Notes under the pieces: generated by a model
Told to the model about the DNA's origin: nothing
The model's input: the letters and a program-made list of their open reading frames with translations, nothing else
The model's database searches: none
Assembly (NCBI GenBank): GCA_044239865.1
Contig: JBIIAO010000013.1
Coordinates: forward strand, 1-9,123
DNA: 9,123 bases
Reading direction: 5' to 3'
Source: CAIZGX01 sp044239865
GTDB taxonomy: Bacteria > Bacteroidota > Bacteroidia > Flavobacteriales_D > Sanyastnellaceae
In this document: piece by piece, positions 1-6,947 of the stretch
Layout of the letters: each line of letters starts with the position of its first letter
Position numbering within the stretch: the first letter of the stretch is position 1
Translations under genes and position numbers: made by a program

Positions 1-79
1 CATTCCGAACAGAGAAGTTAAGCTCACTTGCGCAGATGGTACTACAGTAACATGTGGGAGAGTATGTCGTCGCCGATCT
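1..79 (+). rRNA. rrf: 5S ribosomal RNA, 3' part (5' end outside window)
   Basis: This is the 3' two-thirds of a 5S rRNA gene, the large-subunit RNA normally last in a bacterial rRNA operon. The conserved loop B/C core CCGAACAGAGAAGTTAAG is at about 5-22. The later conserved blocks GATGGTACT (about 35-43) and GTGGGAGAGTA (about 54-64) follow in the right order and spacing. The 5' end and the rest of the operon lie left of the window. The exact 3' end is uncertain by a few bases; I place it just before the A-run that opens the terminator. Confidence 0.95.
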
Positions 80-81
80 TC

Positions 82-113
82 AAAAAGCCCCCCGAGAAAT
101 CAGGGGGCTTTTT
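82..113 (+). terminator. Intrinsic terminator of the rRNA operon
   Basis: An 11-base-pair stem, AAAAAGCCCCC (82-92) against GGGGGCTTTTT (103-113), surrounds a 10-base loop and ends in a T-run. It starts directly after the 5S gene. The A-run and T-run flanking the GC core mean it could also stop transcripts arriving on the minus strand. Confidence 0.93.
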
Positions 114-183
114 CGTGCGTAATACTTCTTTGGAATTATTAATCTGCTCAATTTTAATTAAGAGTCAAAGATTAAACGAAAAA

Positions 184-200
184 CTTCTTTATTAAAGAGG
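184..200. repeat. Short inverted repeat upstream of the secreted-protein gene
   Basis: The arms CTTCTTTA and TAAAGAGG are complementary around a single central T, with one G-T pair. The site is 47 bases upstream of the gene at 248 and about 20 bases upstream of a possible -7 box. It could be an operator or a weak hairpin, but in AT-rich spacer it may be chance. Confidence 0.3.
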
Positions 201-219
201 TATATTATGAATTCAAGCG

Positions 220-227
220 TAAATTTG
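220..227 (+). promoter_or_regulatory. Possible Bacteroidota -7 promoter box
   Basis: TAAATTTG matches the TAnnTTTG consensus of Bacteroidota housekeeping promoters in all fixed positions. It ends 20 bases before the ATG at 248, a usual distance. No clear TTG -33 element is present at 17-23 bases upstream, so the call rests on one short motif plus position. Confidence 0.35.
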
Positions 228-247
228 CCGAACTAAAAAATATACAA

Positions 248-688
248 ATGAAAAAAATTATCTTAGCTCTAGCGATTGCTTGCACGGCATCAATCGCTTC
301 CGCACAGTACAAAGTAGTTACACTTGTTGAGTCTATTTTACCTGGAGGTCTCGGACGCTCACGTATGATTGAAGCTACAACGGATTTAGATTACAACGCT
401 TACACAACTGCTCGAACAGATGGTAAAGATTCTAAGCAAGGAGACATTGATCGTGGAGATATCAAAATTGGTGGTTTCCGTGAGACAAAAATGTTAAACT
501 TCTTTAGTATGGTTGGAATTAACTTCCAAAACATTGCCTCAAACGATGCTCTTATCATGTCTAAGCTGAACGAAATGGATGCTCAAGGATATGAATTGGC
601 TTTCGCTGCTTCAGGTGTTGAAAGTGACGCTGGAGATAAAGACGGACAAGGAATTTTCATTACACGTCTTTATTTTAAGAAGAAATAA
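248..688 (+). CDS. Small secreted protein of unknown function
   Basis: I do not recognise a named family for this 146-residue protein. It begins with a clear Sec signal peptide: a Lys-Lys start, hydrophobic core at residues 4-15, and probable cleavage after Ala-19 (motif ASA before Gln-20). The mature part is about 127 residues, with a Gly-rich stretch at 33-36, a charged segment at 58-74 and a basic C-terminus (FKKK). Near the end, LNEMDAQGYEL (107-117), followed by a strand ending in LYFKKK, resembles the layout of small DUF4177-type proteins (helix, then 'GWEL', then a strand ending in basic residues). That likeness is suggestive only. It is probably periplasmic or surface-exposed. The gene is monocistronic: it lies between two intrinsic terminators, one after 5S rRNA and one 21 bases after its stop. 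No enzyme motif is visible. The gene call is firm; the function is open. Confidence 0.9.
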   Translation: MKKIILALAIACTASIASAQYKVVTLVESILPGGLGRSRMIEATTDLDYNAYTTARTDGKDSKQGDIDRGDIKIGGFRETKMLNFFSMVGINFQNIASNDALIMSKLNEMDAQGYELAFAASGVESDAGDKDGQGIFITRLYFKKK

Positions 689-708
689 TTCAATAGAGTT
701 GAATGAAG

Positions 709-734
709 AATGGGGCCTAAGGCCCCATTTTTTT
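709..734 (+). terminator. Intrinsic terminator after the secreted-protein gene
   Basis: A perfect 9-base-pair stem, AATGGGGCC (709-717) with GGCCCCATT (721-729), has a three-base TAA loop and a run of seven T (728-734). It lies 21 bases past the stop codon at 688 and isolates the upstream gene from the pseudogene that follows. Confidence 0.92.
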
Positions 735-737
735 GCC

Positions 738-745
738 TTAATTTG
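738..745 (+). promoter_or_regulatory. Possible residual -7 box of the aldo/keto reductase remnant
   Basis: TTAATTTG differs from TAnnTTTG at one fixed position and ends four bases before the remnant's ATG at 750, right after a terminator. It may be what is left of the gene's promoter. No -33 element is evident. Confidence 0.2.
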
Positions 746-749
746 TAAC

Positions 750-1113
750 ATGGAGAAAAAACTTATCGCGGGTACCATGCGCTGGGGTAGTTGGGGAGCG
801 CAAATGTCAACTCAACAATACGCGGATACAATTACCAAGTGGCTGGAATGCGGGGTGAATGATTTTGATTTAGCGGTCATTGCATGATCTTCAAACAGAT
901 TATTTGGATGTTCTTTTGTTGCACAGACCGTCACCATTACTAGAAGTTAATGAAGTAGCTTGGGTGTTGCAGCATCCGCTTATTTCATCCGTGGTTGTGG
1001 GAACGTCTAAATTGGAGCGGGTTCAAGAAATGTGCAGAGCACTAGATGTTCGATTGTCGATACAAGATTACTTTTTTCTTTGGGAAGCAGCGAGAGGAAT
1101 TAAAGTTCCTTAA
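750..1113 (+). pseudogene. Aldo/keto reductase remnant with two internal deletions and a frameshift
   Basis: Three pieces of an NADPH-dependent aldo/keto reductase of the YdhF type survive in order. Piece one (750 to about 881) reads as the N-terminus (GTMRWGSWG, then LECGVNDFD) up to where the family has FDHADIYGGY; here it reads FDLAVIA and stops at 885-887. Piece two, one frame over (about 883-960), contains LQTDYLDVLLLHRPSP and EVNEVA. Piece three (about 961-1113), in frame with piece two, is the family's C-terminus (WVLQHPL, VVVGTSK, LWEAARG, final VP). From my memory of the family (about 290-300 residues), roughly 65-70 codons are missing at the first junction and about 105-110 at the second. 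Of the catalytic Asp-Tyr-Lys-His set, Asp (in FD) and His (in LHRP) remain; Tyr and Lys are gone. It cannot make a working enzyme. Its end overlaps the convergent HMG-CoA lyase gene by four bases. Confidence 0.88.
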
Positions 1114-1964
1114 TGATTCATGGTTTGGCTCGAGAGCTCAAGCGTCTGTGCAATAATTTCTGAAGAAATCCGGGTCTCTTTCAATTGAGTCTCCGAAAAC
1201 AACAACAAGAGTTCCGTAGGCATGTTTCCGACCAGCTCATCTTTCGCCATTGGACAACCACCGAAACCACCGAATGCACCGTCGAATCTGCGGCACCCGC
1301 TGTTATATGCTGATTGTATTTTCTCTTGGGCGTTGTCGTAGCGAGAATGCAAATGTGCGCCAACCAGACAATTCGAGAGTGTGTGCGAAGCTTCGAATAA
1401 TTGCTTTATACTCTGCGCTGTCGCGCTTCCAATGGTATCAGACATCATGATTTCAGAAATGCCAAACTCATTTGCCAATCGCTGAGAAAGCGCTGTAGCA
1501 ATTTCTTCATTCCAAATTTCATTGTACGGGTTTCCGAAGGCCATACTTAAATACACAACAAGCTTTTTGTTTTTCGCTTCTGTTTTCTTTTGAATAGATT
1601 CTAAAACAACTAAACTCTCTTCAATACTCTTGCCTGTATTTCGCAGCTGAAAAGTATTGTTAATGGAAAATGGAAAACCAATAAATTCAATTCGGTCGTG
1701 GGTTAATGCTTCATCGGCGCCGCGCTCATTGGCCACAATAGCCAAAAGTTTAGTTTCTGATTCATTGAGTTTTTTCAACACTTCGCGCGTGTCTTTGAGC
1801 TGAGGAATTGCTTTTTCACTCACAAAAGATCCAAAGTCTAAACGATCAAAGCCTAGACTTAATAAGTGGTTCAAGTAATGAACTTTTTTTTCTGTAGGAA
1901 TGAATGTGGCAATGCCTTGCATGGCGTCGCGCGGGCATTCGGTTAAATACAATTCGCGATTCAT
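1110..1964 (-). CDS. Hydroxymethylglutaryl-CoA lyase
   Basis: The enzyme cleaves HMG-CoA to acetyl-CoA and acetoacetate in the cytoplasm, the last step of leucine breakdown and of ketone-body formation. The 284-residue protein is one TIM-barrel domain of the HMGL-like family, near full length. Visible family signatures are ECPRDAMQG at 9-17 (Arg-12, Asp-13 and Gln-16 match the substrate and metal site), SDTIG at 175-179, the metal-binding HLH at 204-206, and GGFGGCPMA at 232-240 with catalytic Cys-237. Asn-247 fits the last metal ligand, but the Cys-Asn loop appears one residue longer than in the human enzyme. Homocitrate or citramalate synthases share the barrel, but the GGCP cysteine motif favours the lyase. 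It starts 15 bases after comEC and is the last gene of the minus-strand run. No terminator is seen after it, so transcripts probably run antisense into the aldo/keto reductase remnant. Confidence 0.9.
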   Translation of the reverse strand: MNRELYLTECPRDAMQGIATFIPTEKKVHYLNHLLSLGFDRLDFGSFVSEKAIPQLKDTREVLKKLNESETKLLAIVANERGADEALTHDRIEFIGFPFSINNTFQLRNTGKSIEESLVVLESIQKKTEAKNKKLVVYLSMAFGNPYNEIWNEEIATALSQRLANEFGISEIMMSDTIGSATAQSIKQLFEASHTLSNCLVGAHLHSRYDNAQEKIQSAYNSGCRRFDGAFGGFGGCPMAKDELVGNMPTELLLLFSETQLKETRISSEIIAQTLELSSQTMNH

Positions 1965-1979
1965 TTCGCAAAGGTATTC

Positions 1980-3923
1980 TTATTTTAGAATGAATGGTTC
2001 GCTTTGTATGTTCTGAAATGGAATGTTACTCTCTCTGAGATAAGAATGAAACAACTCTTGTTTCTTGCGAGACACGCCTTTTCCCAATAATATTTTTTCA
2101 TGTTGAAATTCATTCGTTAATGTGGAATCAGCTTTTTTCATTTTAAGCTCTTCGTTCAGTAAGAGTATGGGGGATTTTTTTCGAGAACGAAAAGTTGCAA
2201 ATGAAACAGCACGTCTTTCTTCATTCCAAGAAAAGAATGAAGGGAAGGATGCGCGCGTGACATGCTGTTGGGCTCGGTTTTGCGAGCATTTCCAAACGTT
2301 GAGCTTGTGAATGTATTTTGAAGCGATAGTGTCGTTGTCGCAAGCAAGGAATAATTCTTTTTCATTTCCGATGAGTAAAATGTTAGACTGGTAATAAGTA
2401 AATAAATAGCCTGTTTGTTTTGGAATTTGATAGCTGAAAGAAATGAATAGAAGCAATGTAAATCCTGCGAAATGAAGGGCGCTTTTCCATTTGAAAAACA
2501 GAAATAATGCAATAGTAAGAATTAGGCAGTAGGATAGAATCAACTGTTCCTGATTGAAGTTAATTTCAGAGAGTTGTGCTTTTGGCAAGAAATGAATGAG
2601 GTGAATAAATTCATTCATTGAACGCGTTGTTAAATCAAGAACAACCGTGATAAAAGTTCCTAAATATGGAATTCCAGAGAAAAGTAAAAAAGCAATCCCA
2701 ACATAAAGAATAAGCGTAGACCAGGGCACTAGAATGAGATTTGCAAAGACGAAATAAGTAGGAAATGAATGGAAGATGAAAAGCGTTAGAGGAAGTGTTG
2801 TTAGTGTCGCGGAAAGCGTTATGCTTGTTGAAGAAATAAGGTAGTAGCCAATTTTGTTTTCGGTGTAACAAAGTCGCATGATCGTGGGGTGAATGACAAC
2901 AATTCCAAGCACTGCAGAAATAGAAAGAAGAAATCCGAGGTTGAATATTAAATACGGTTGGAAGTAAAGAATGAGTAGGGTAGATCCAGCAATGGTATTT
3001 CCTGTATTTCTAGAAAGAAGAAAGCAATCTGAAATTACAAAAAAGGAAAACATACAACACGCACGCACCACACTAGCTGAAAATCCGGTGACTGCGCCGT
3101 ATCCCCAAAGCAAAGACATGGCTAAAAAGAAAGTTAACCATTTGCGTTTTTTCCGAAGAAATAATTTCAATATAAATAAAATAAGTTCATAGATAAGCGC
3201 GACATGCATTCCTGAAACAGCGAGTATATGCACCACGCCAGCAACTGAATAGTCTGCAGTTATCTCCTTCGAGAGTAAACTTGTTTCGCCTAATAAAAGC
3301 GCCGAAAGAATAGCTGCGGCGGACGAATCTGGAATGGCCGATGTGATTTTTTTCTGTAAGTCGCGTTGGATTTTTTGTGGAAGAAATCGAATAGAATGTT
3401 CATCGCGAGTAGTTGTTATTATTTGATGCGTAACGATGAGTTGATGTGTTATTCCATTCGAGAGCATTTGTTTTTTTTGATTGAATAACCAAGGGAGTTT
3501 AGGTTGTTGAATCTCTTTGAATTCTCCTATTACACTTAGTTCGTTACCCGGAAGAAGCGTGTCGCATTTTTCTAATTGAACAAGGAATCGATTCCCTTCA
3601 GTCACTCCAACGTATTGATTGTTTCGGAGTTTTTTTTCAATTTGAAAGTCTATTTGAACTTGCTTCTGCGGGAGAAGATAACTGTTGTTTAAAAAACTTG
3701 AAGTAGTATATATTCCTAAAAAGAATGAAGCACTTAAGATGATTACAGTTTGAAGGAAAAGAAATCTTTTTTTCAGGATAAGCAAAAATTCAGTTGCTAA
3801 AAGTGCAAATGTTAAATAGTGCGGAATTGATGGAGAAAGTGAAAACTCAAATTCGAGAAGAATTCCTGAGGCAAAGAAAAAGCAAATGATCACCAAGGGT
3901 GCTCTACGAAGAAATGTAAGCAT
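1980..3923 (-). CDS. comEC: ComEC/Rec2-type DNA uptake channel protein
   Basis: ComEC forms the inner-membrane channel that takes single-stranded DNA into the cytoplasm during natural transformation. The 647-residue protein has N-terminal membrane segments (about 9-27 and 34-79), then a soluble region at about 85-190 that fits the DUF4131/OB-fold domain. Next is the polytopic Competence domain at about 200-500, with HILAVSGMHV at 232-241, FNLGFLLSISAVLGI at 327-341, and the FPTYFVFANLILVP block at 387-400. The remaining 145 or so residues follow the last membrane segment. They lack the HxHxDH motif of the metallo-beta-lactamase nuclease domain that many ComEC proteins carry, so that domain is degenerate or replaced. 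The gene begins 12 bases after the GT2 gene and ends 15 bases before HMG-CoA lyase, consistent with co-transcription. Whether the cell is transformable cannot be told from here. Confidence 0.92.
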   Translation of the reverse strand: MLTFLRRAPLVIICFFFASGILLEFEFSLSPSIPHYLTFALLATEFLLILKKRFLFLQTVIILSASFFLGIYTTSSFLNNSYLLPQKQVQIDFQIEKKLRNNQYVGVTEGNRFLVQLEKCDTLLPGNELSVIGEFKEIQQPKLPWLFNQKKQMLSNGITHQLIVTHQIITTTRDEHSIRFLPQKIQRDLQKKITSAIPDSSAAAILSALLLGETSLLSKEITADYSVAGVVHILAVSGMHVALIYELILFILKLFLRKKRKWLTFFLAMSLLWGYGAVTGFSASVVRACCMFSFFVISDCFLLSRNTGNTIAGSTLLILYFQPYLIFNLGFLLSISAVLGIVVIHPTIMRLCYTENKIGYYLISSTSITLSATLTTLPLTLFIFHSFPTYFVFANLILVPWSTLILYVGIAFLLFSGIPYLGTFITVVLDLTTRSMNEFIHLIHFLPKAQLSEINFNQEQLILSYCLILTIALFLFFKWKSALHFAGFTLLLFISFSYQIPKQTGYLFTYYQSNILLIGNEKELFLACDNDTIASKYIHKLNVWKCSQNRAQQHVTRASFPSFFSWNEERRAVSFATFRSRKKSPILLLNEELKMKKADSTLTNEFQHEKILLGKGVSRKKQELFHSYLRESNIPFQNIQSEPFILK

Positions 3924-3935
3924 GAGATTCCGATT

Positions 3936-4976
3936 TTATTCGGAAAATAGCTTGGAATCTAATTGCTGAAAATTATGTTTATGCTTCAAAAAGAAGGAAA
4001 CCAAGATGCTGCCTCGATATTGGCCGCATAAGTTGGGTGTTTTCCAATATAATTTTTCTTGATTTCGAAGCTTAATGTAGTATCTGAATTTTGAGTAGAA
4101 ATGAAAATGAGCTTTTAATACCGCATTGAAATAAGCGAAATTTCCTTCCGATAAAAAGCGAATACCAGCTATTCCGTCGAGCACCATTCGTTTTAATATG
4201 AATGGAATTAATGCGGAAGACCGGTGGTTCTTCAACAATAAAAACAGATTATTTCGAAAATTAAGATACGTTTTGAAGGCGCTTTGACGATCCAATGTGC
4301 CACCACCGATATGGTAAATTTTCGCTTCGCCGCAGACTCCTATTTTGTACCCGCGATTTTTTAATCTCCAGCACAAATCAATTTCCTCCATGTGAGCGAA
4401 AAAGGTTCCGTCGAATCCGTTGACTTCTTTCCATGCAGATGATTTAATTGTTAGTGCTGCGCCACTGGCCCAGAACACTTCTCTATTCGAATTGTATTGA
4501 CCAACATTTTTTTCGAAGGCATAGAAAATTCTTCCTGCGCAAAATGCAAAACCGTCTTTATCTAAGTAACCTCCTGCAGCACCAGCATACTCGAAACAAT
4601 CCTGTTCTGCGTGGCTCAAAATAAGTGGTGCGCAAGCAACCAGATTCGCGTCGGATTCGAGGTATTTAATTTGTGGGGCAAGCCAATTTTCAGGCACTTC
4701 TACATCGCTATTCAACAAAACAAAATATTCGTAATCTAAATTTTGAAGACCGCGATTGTAACCTTCCGCAAAGCCATAATTTTTATCGAGTTGAATACTC
4801 GTAACTTCGGGATACTTATCATTTAGCAATTGAATAGAATCATCTGTTGAGCAATTGTCAATGACAATGACATCTGCATCGGGCGAGTGGCTAATCACAG
4901 AAGGTAAAAACTGTTTGAGGTATTTTGCACCGTTCCAATTGAGAATAACAACGGCAATGTTTTTATCGCGAGTCAT
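3936..4976 (-). CDS. Family 2 glycosyltransferase
   Basis: This 346-residue enzyme is a GT-A fold, inverting glycosyltransferase of the GT2 group that includes rhamnosyltransferase-like proteins. It transfers a sugar from an NDP-sugar to an acceptor, probably on a lipid-linked glycan at the inner face of the membrane; neither sugar nor acceptor can be read from sequence. Visible signatures are VVILNWNG at 9-16, VIDNCSTDDS at 38-47 (nucleotide binding), NYGFAEGYNRG at 66-76, LLNSDVEV at 87-94 (DxD-like metal site), and MEEIDLCWR at 196-204 (catalytic acidic motif), followed by HIGGGT at 222-227. The C-terminal 110 residues are basic and aromatic-rich with hydrophobic patches, probably for membrane association. 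It starts 4 bases after the GWxTD gene, so translation is probably coupled. Confidence 0.92.
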   Translation of the reverse strand: MTRDKNIAVVILNWNGAKYLKQFLPSVISHSPDADVIVIDNCSTDDSIQLLNDKYPEVTSIQLDKNYGFAEGYNRGLQNLDYEYFVLLNSDVEVPENWLAPQIKYLESDANLVACAPLILSHAEQDCFEYAGAAGGYLDKDGFAFCAGRIFYAFEKNVGQYNSNREVFWASGAALTIKSSAWKEVNGFDGTFFAHMEEIDLCWRLKNRGYKIGVCGEAKIYHIGGGTLDRQSAFKTYLNFRNNLFLLLKNHRSSALIPFILKRMVLDGIAGIRFLSEGNFAYFNAVLKAHFHFYSKFRYYIKLRNQEKLYWKTPNLCGQYRGSILVSFFLKHKHNFQQLDSKLFSE

Positions 4977-4980
4977 TTCA

Positions 4981-6441
4981 TTAATGCGGATTGTACCAAA
5001 GATCTTCTATTTCATCGCCACTGTATGGATCTTGGTTCTGATTGTTTCCAATTCTTCCTGTTGATGATGGGTCATTCATTTGTCGGGAACGCACGAGATT
5101 TTTCCAATCGTAATTTCGTAATTCATTAGGAATGTCCGAGTGTAACAATTCCATATCATAGTTTAAACTGGTGTTGTAGAAAAGGAATCTACGGTCACGC
5201 AATCCTGTGTTAGTTGTGTAGTAATGCCAGATTTCAAAAGGCCAATAATCGGGGTCGTTGTTTCTTACAATTCGTGTACTTGGTTTGCCATATTGCAGAT
5301 ATACTCTTCCGCGATCCGTTTGCCAACCAGCTTTAATCTTGGTGCCAAATTCTTTTTGAACAGCGCGGACTTCTTGGTAATAATCGTTCCACGCTTTTTC
5401 TGGATTTGTGGAATTTCTTCTGTACCAAAACGTGTACATAAAGCTTTGACGCGTTTGAAGATCTACATTGCTCAAGATGTTGTCTATGGTATTGCGTTCG
5501 ACACTTTCTGCAATTGGTAAACAAGATTGAATGTGAGCGTAGAGCGAATCGCTGCTGGTATAACGAGCCGCAAAGGTATTGGAGATGTCTAGACTCGTTG
5601 GAGGTGTGTAAGTGCTTTCCAAGATTTTATTTCGAGAGAAATCTCTGAATTGAGTGCAGACCACTTTGCCTTCACGATCAAGCATTTCCAATTTAACCTT
5701 GTAATCTCCCGAAATGAGATTACTAATGTCAATGGTTTGAATGAGAGGAAGGACTTCTTCAGCTTCGGCGCGAATGATGCGCTTTGTACTCGCCACTTCA
5801 TTTTGAAGGGCGTCTGTTATGCAAATGGAATATGCGAAACTAATTTTTTTTCCTAAGAGCTTTCTAGAATTGTATAATTCGGCGTAGAGGATTAATCCGT
5901 TTAATGAAGAGGGGTAGTAATTGGAAACATATGGAATAAGATCGTAACCCGCTTTGCTAAAAGCATTTTCTTGAATGGTGCTTGTGAATGCGCTTACAAA
6001 TGCAATCTCGGAAAAGAAGCAGCCCTCAGACAAGTGAGTAATTTCTATGGTTTCAGTATGTTTCAGTGGAGCAGCCGATGAATCGTTGGCATCTGTTATT
6101 TCAATCTCCAGTTGATACGTGCCGTCTGCTAGCGCAAATCTTTCCAAAGACATGAAATCCGCTGCCGTTGGAAGCAAAGTAGGGGTGCTGCTAGCGGTGA
6201 ATTTGGCAAAGCGAATGACTTTATTTCCTTGAGAAAGAATAACATTGCAATTAGATTGTGCAATGTATTGTCCCTCTGAATTTTTGACAGATTTCATTGA
6301 TTTCCCTTCAAAGGAAAATACAACTTCCAAATAAGGACCGGTTTCAGGACTGTAAAAGGATTGGTGATCAATGAAAACACGAACAGCAAGTGAATTCAAA
6401 GCAATCAGCAAACAGGAAAAGAAGAGAAATAGTTGTCTCAT
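4981..6441 (-). CDS. Exported GWxTD-domain protein
   Basis: The 486-residue protein belongs to the GWxTD-domain family, found mainly in Bacteroidota and related phyla, whose biochemical role is not established. It has a Sec signal peptide (hydrophobic 4-18, probable cleavage after Ala-19). A beta-rich region follows to about residue 270, with likely immunoglobulin-like sheet segments. The C-terminal GWxTD domain spans about 325-435; its signature GWQTD is at 372-376, followed by RGRVYLQYGKP and, further on, PFEIWHYY at 401-408. The tail from 453 is polar (Asn, Gln, Asp, Ser) and probably disordered. It should be periplasmic or outer-membrane associated. The GT2 gene starts 4 bases after its stop. 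A START-like gene lies 54 bases upstream; I recall this pairing in other Bacteroidota but cannot check it here. Confidence 0.9.
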   Translation of the reverse strand: MRQLFLFFSCLLIALNSLAVRVFIDHQSFYSPETGPYLEVVFSFEGKSMKSVKNSEGQYIAQSNCNVILSQGNKVIRFAKFTASSTPTLLPTAADFMSLERFALADGTYQLEIEITDANDSSAAPLKHTETIEITHLSEGCFFSEIAFVSAFTSTIQENAFSKAGYDLIPYVSNYYPSSLNGLILYAELYNSRKLLGKKISFAYSICITDALQNEVASTKRIIRAEAEEVLPLIQTIDISNLISGDYKVKLEMLDREGKVVCTQFRDFSRNKILESTYTPPTSLDISNTFAARYTSSDSLYAHIQSCLPIAESVERNTIDNILSNVDLQTRQSFMYTFWYRRNSTNPEKAWNDYYQEVRAVQKEFGTKIKAGWQTDRGRVYLQYGKPSTRIVRNNDPDYWPFEIWHYYTTNTGLRDRRFLFYNTSLNYDMELLHSDIPNELRNYDWKNLVRSRQMNDPSSTGRIGNNQNQDPYSGDEIEDLWYNPH

Positions 6442-6446
6442 GTGTG

Positions 6447-6454
6447 CAAAGATG
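6447..6454 (-). promoter_or_regulatory. Candidate -7 box before the GWxTD gene
   Basis: Read on the minus strand this is CATCTTTG, one mismatch from TAnnTTTG, ending five bases before the ATG of the GWxTD gene. Such a box very close to the start codon, implying a very short leader, is a common arrangement in this phylum. A TTG lies about 22 bases further upstream. It may drive the GWxTD-GT2-comEC-HMG-CoA lyase run. Confidence 0.35.
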
Positions 6455-6495
6455 CGAATGAAAGAAAGAAAAAAAGCAATAAGAAACGGAATTGA

Positions 6496-6876
6496 TTATC
6501 TCCCTATGACTCTGTGCAAGTCGTCGATAGCTAAATCCCAAAGCATTCGCGCATCTTCTTCATCTCCTTCATCGCAAAAATCGGTTATGAAAAGCGCAAT
6601 ACCGTTTGTCATTTCATCCATTTTTATGCGCATTTCAAAGAATGTATCTGCGAATTCTTTTTCGTCCCACTGCCAGCGGATATATTGATTTTTTTTTGTT
6701 GAAAGAAGTATTGCATTTCGCTCTTCGTCATCCCATTTGAATTGAAATGACTCACCTTTTTGATTTACAGTATCGGCAAACCATTCTTCTAGGCTGCTTG
6801 GATTACTAATGCAATTGTAAAGGATGTGCGCAGAGCTATGCACCAGATATTCTATTTCGAATTGAATTTTGCTCAT
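6496..6876 (-). CDS. START-like domain protein (AHSA1-like fold)
   Basis: This 126-residue cytoplasmic protein fits the small START-like/AHSA1-type family of Bacteroidota. The fold is a helix-grip with a cavity that binds hydrophobic ligands; no ligand is known to me for this subgroup. Visible features are an opening beta strand (KIQFEIEYLV, 3-12), ILYNCISNPSSLEEWFAD at 18-35 (the family's typical helix with Trp), ITDF at 97-100, an acidic stretch DEGDEED at 102-108, and a final helix with Trp-113. The frame stays open upstream to 6981, but the family begins at the Met encoded at 6874-6876; the extra 35 codons have no family likeness and would overlap the phosphatase gene. The gene is 71 bases after the phosphatase and 54 before GWxTD. 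Confidence 0.85.
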   Translation of the reverse strand: MSKIQFEIEYLVHSSAHILYNCISNPSSLEEWFADTVNQKGESFQFKWDDEERNAILLSTKKNQYIRWQWDEKEFADTFFEMRIKMDEMTNGIALFITDFCDEGDEEDARMLWDLAIDDLHRVIGR

Positions 6877-6897
6877 ATAAAACTTGTATAGGTGTTT

Positions 6898-6905
6898 TAA
6901 AGATA
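6898..6905 (-). promoter_or_regulatory. Candidate -7 box before the START-like gene
   Basis: On the minus strand this reads TATCTTTA, one mismatch from TAnnTTTG, ending 21 bases before the ATG at 6876. A TTTG lies 22 bases upstream of it, at the long end of the spacing reported for -33 elements in Flavobacteria. It falls in the largest gap of the gene run, which also supports the internal Met as the true start. Confidence 0.35.
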
Positions 6906-6947
6906 CGAATTTCAATAGAACATTTCGCAAACATGCTTCAAGTTTTT

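Noticed and set aside
114..247. tRNA or small RNA gene after the 5S rRNA
   Set aside because: The spacer is AT-rich and has no cloverleaf or T-loop sequence. Only a short inverted repeat and a possible -7 box are visible.
579..887. A 102-codon plus-strand open frame spanning the end of the secreted-protein gene
   Set aside because: Its first half is an out-of-frame shadow of the secreted-protein gene and crosses a strong terminator. Only the part from 750 onward is meaningful, as the first piece of the pseudogene.
880..1113. A separate intact small gene of 77 codons starting at TTG
   Set aside because: It reads as the middle and C-terminal parts of the aldo/keto reductase family joined together, with the N-terminal part present in the other frame just upstream. 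It is a fragment of the pseudogene, not a gene.
2971..3192. Plus-strand open frame opposite comEC
   Set aside because: Low-complexity, Lys/Asn-rich translation with no family likeness, fully inside a well-supported gene. The other antisense open frames across 1250-9055 were dropped for the same reason.
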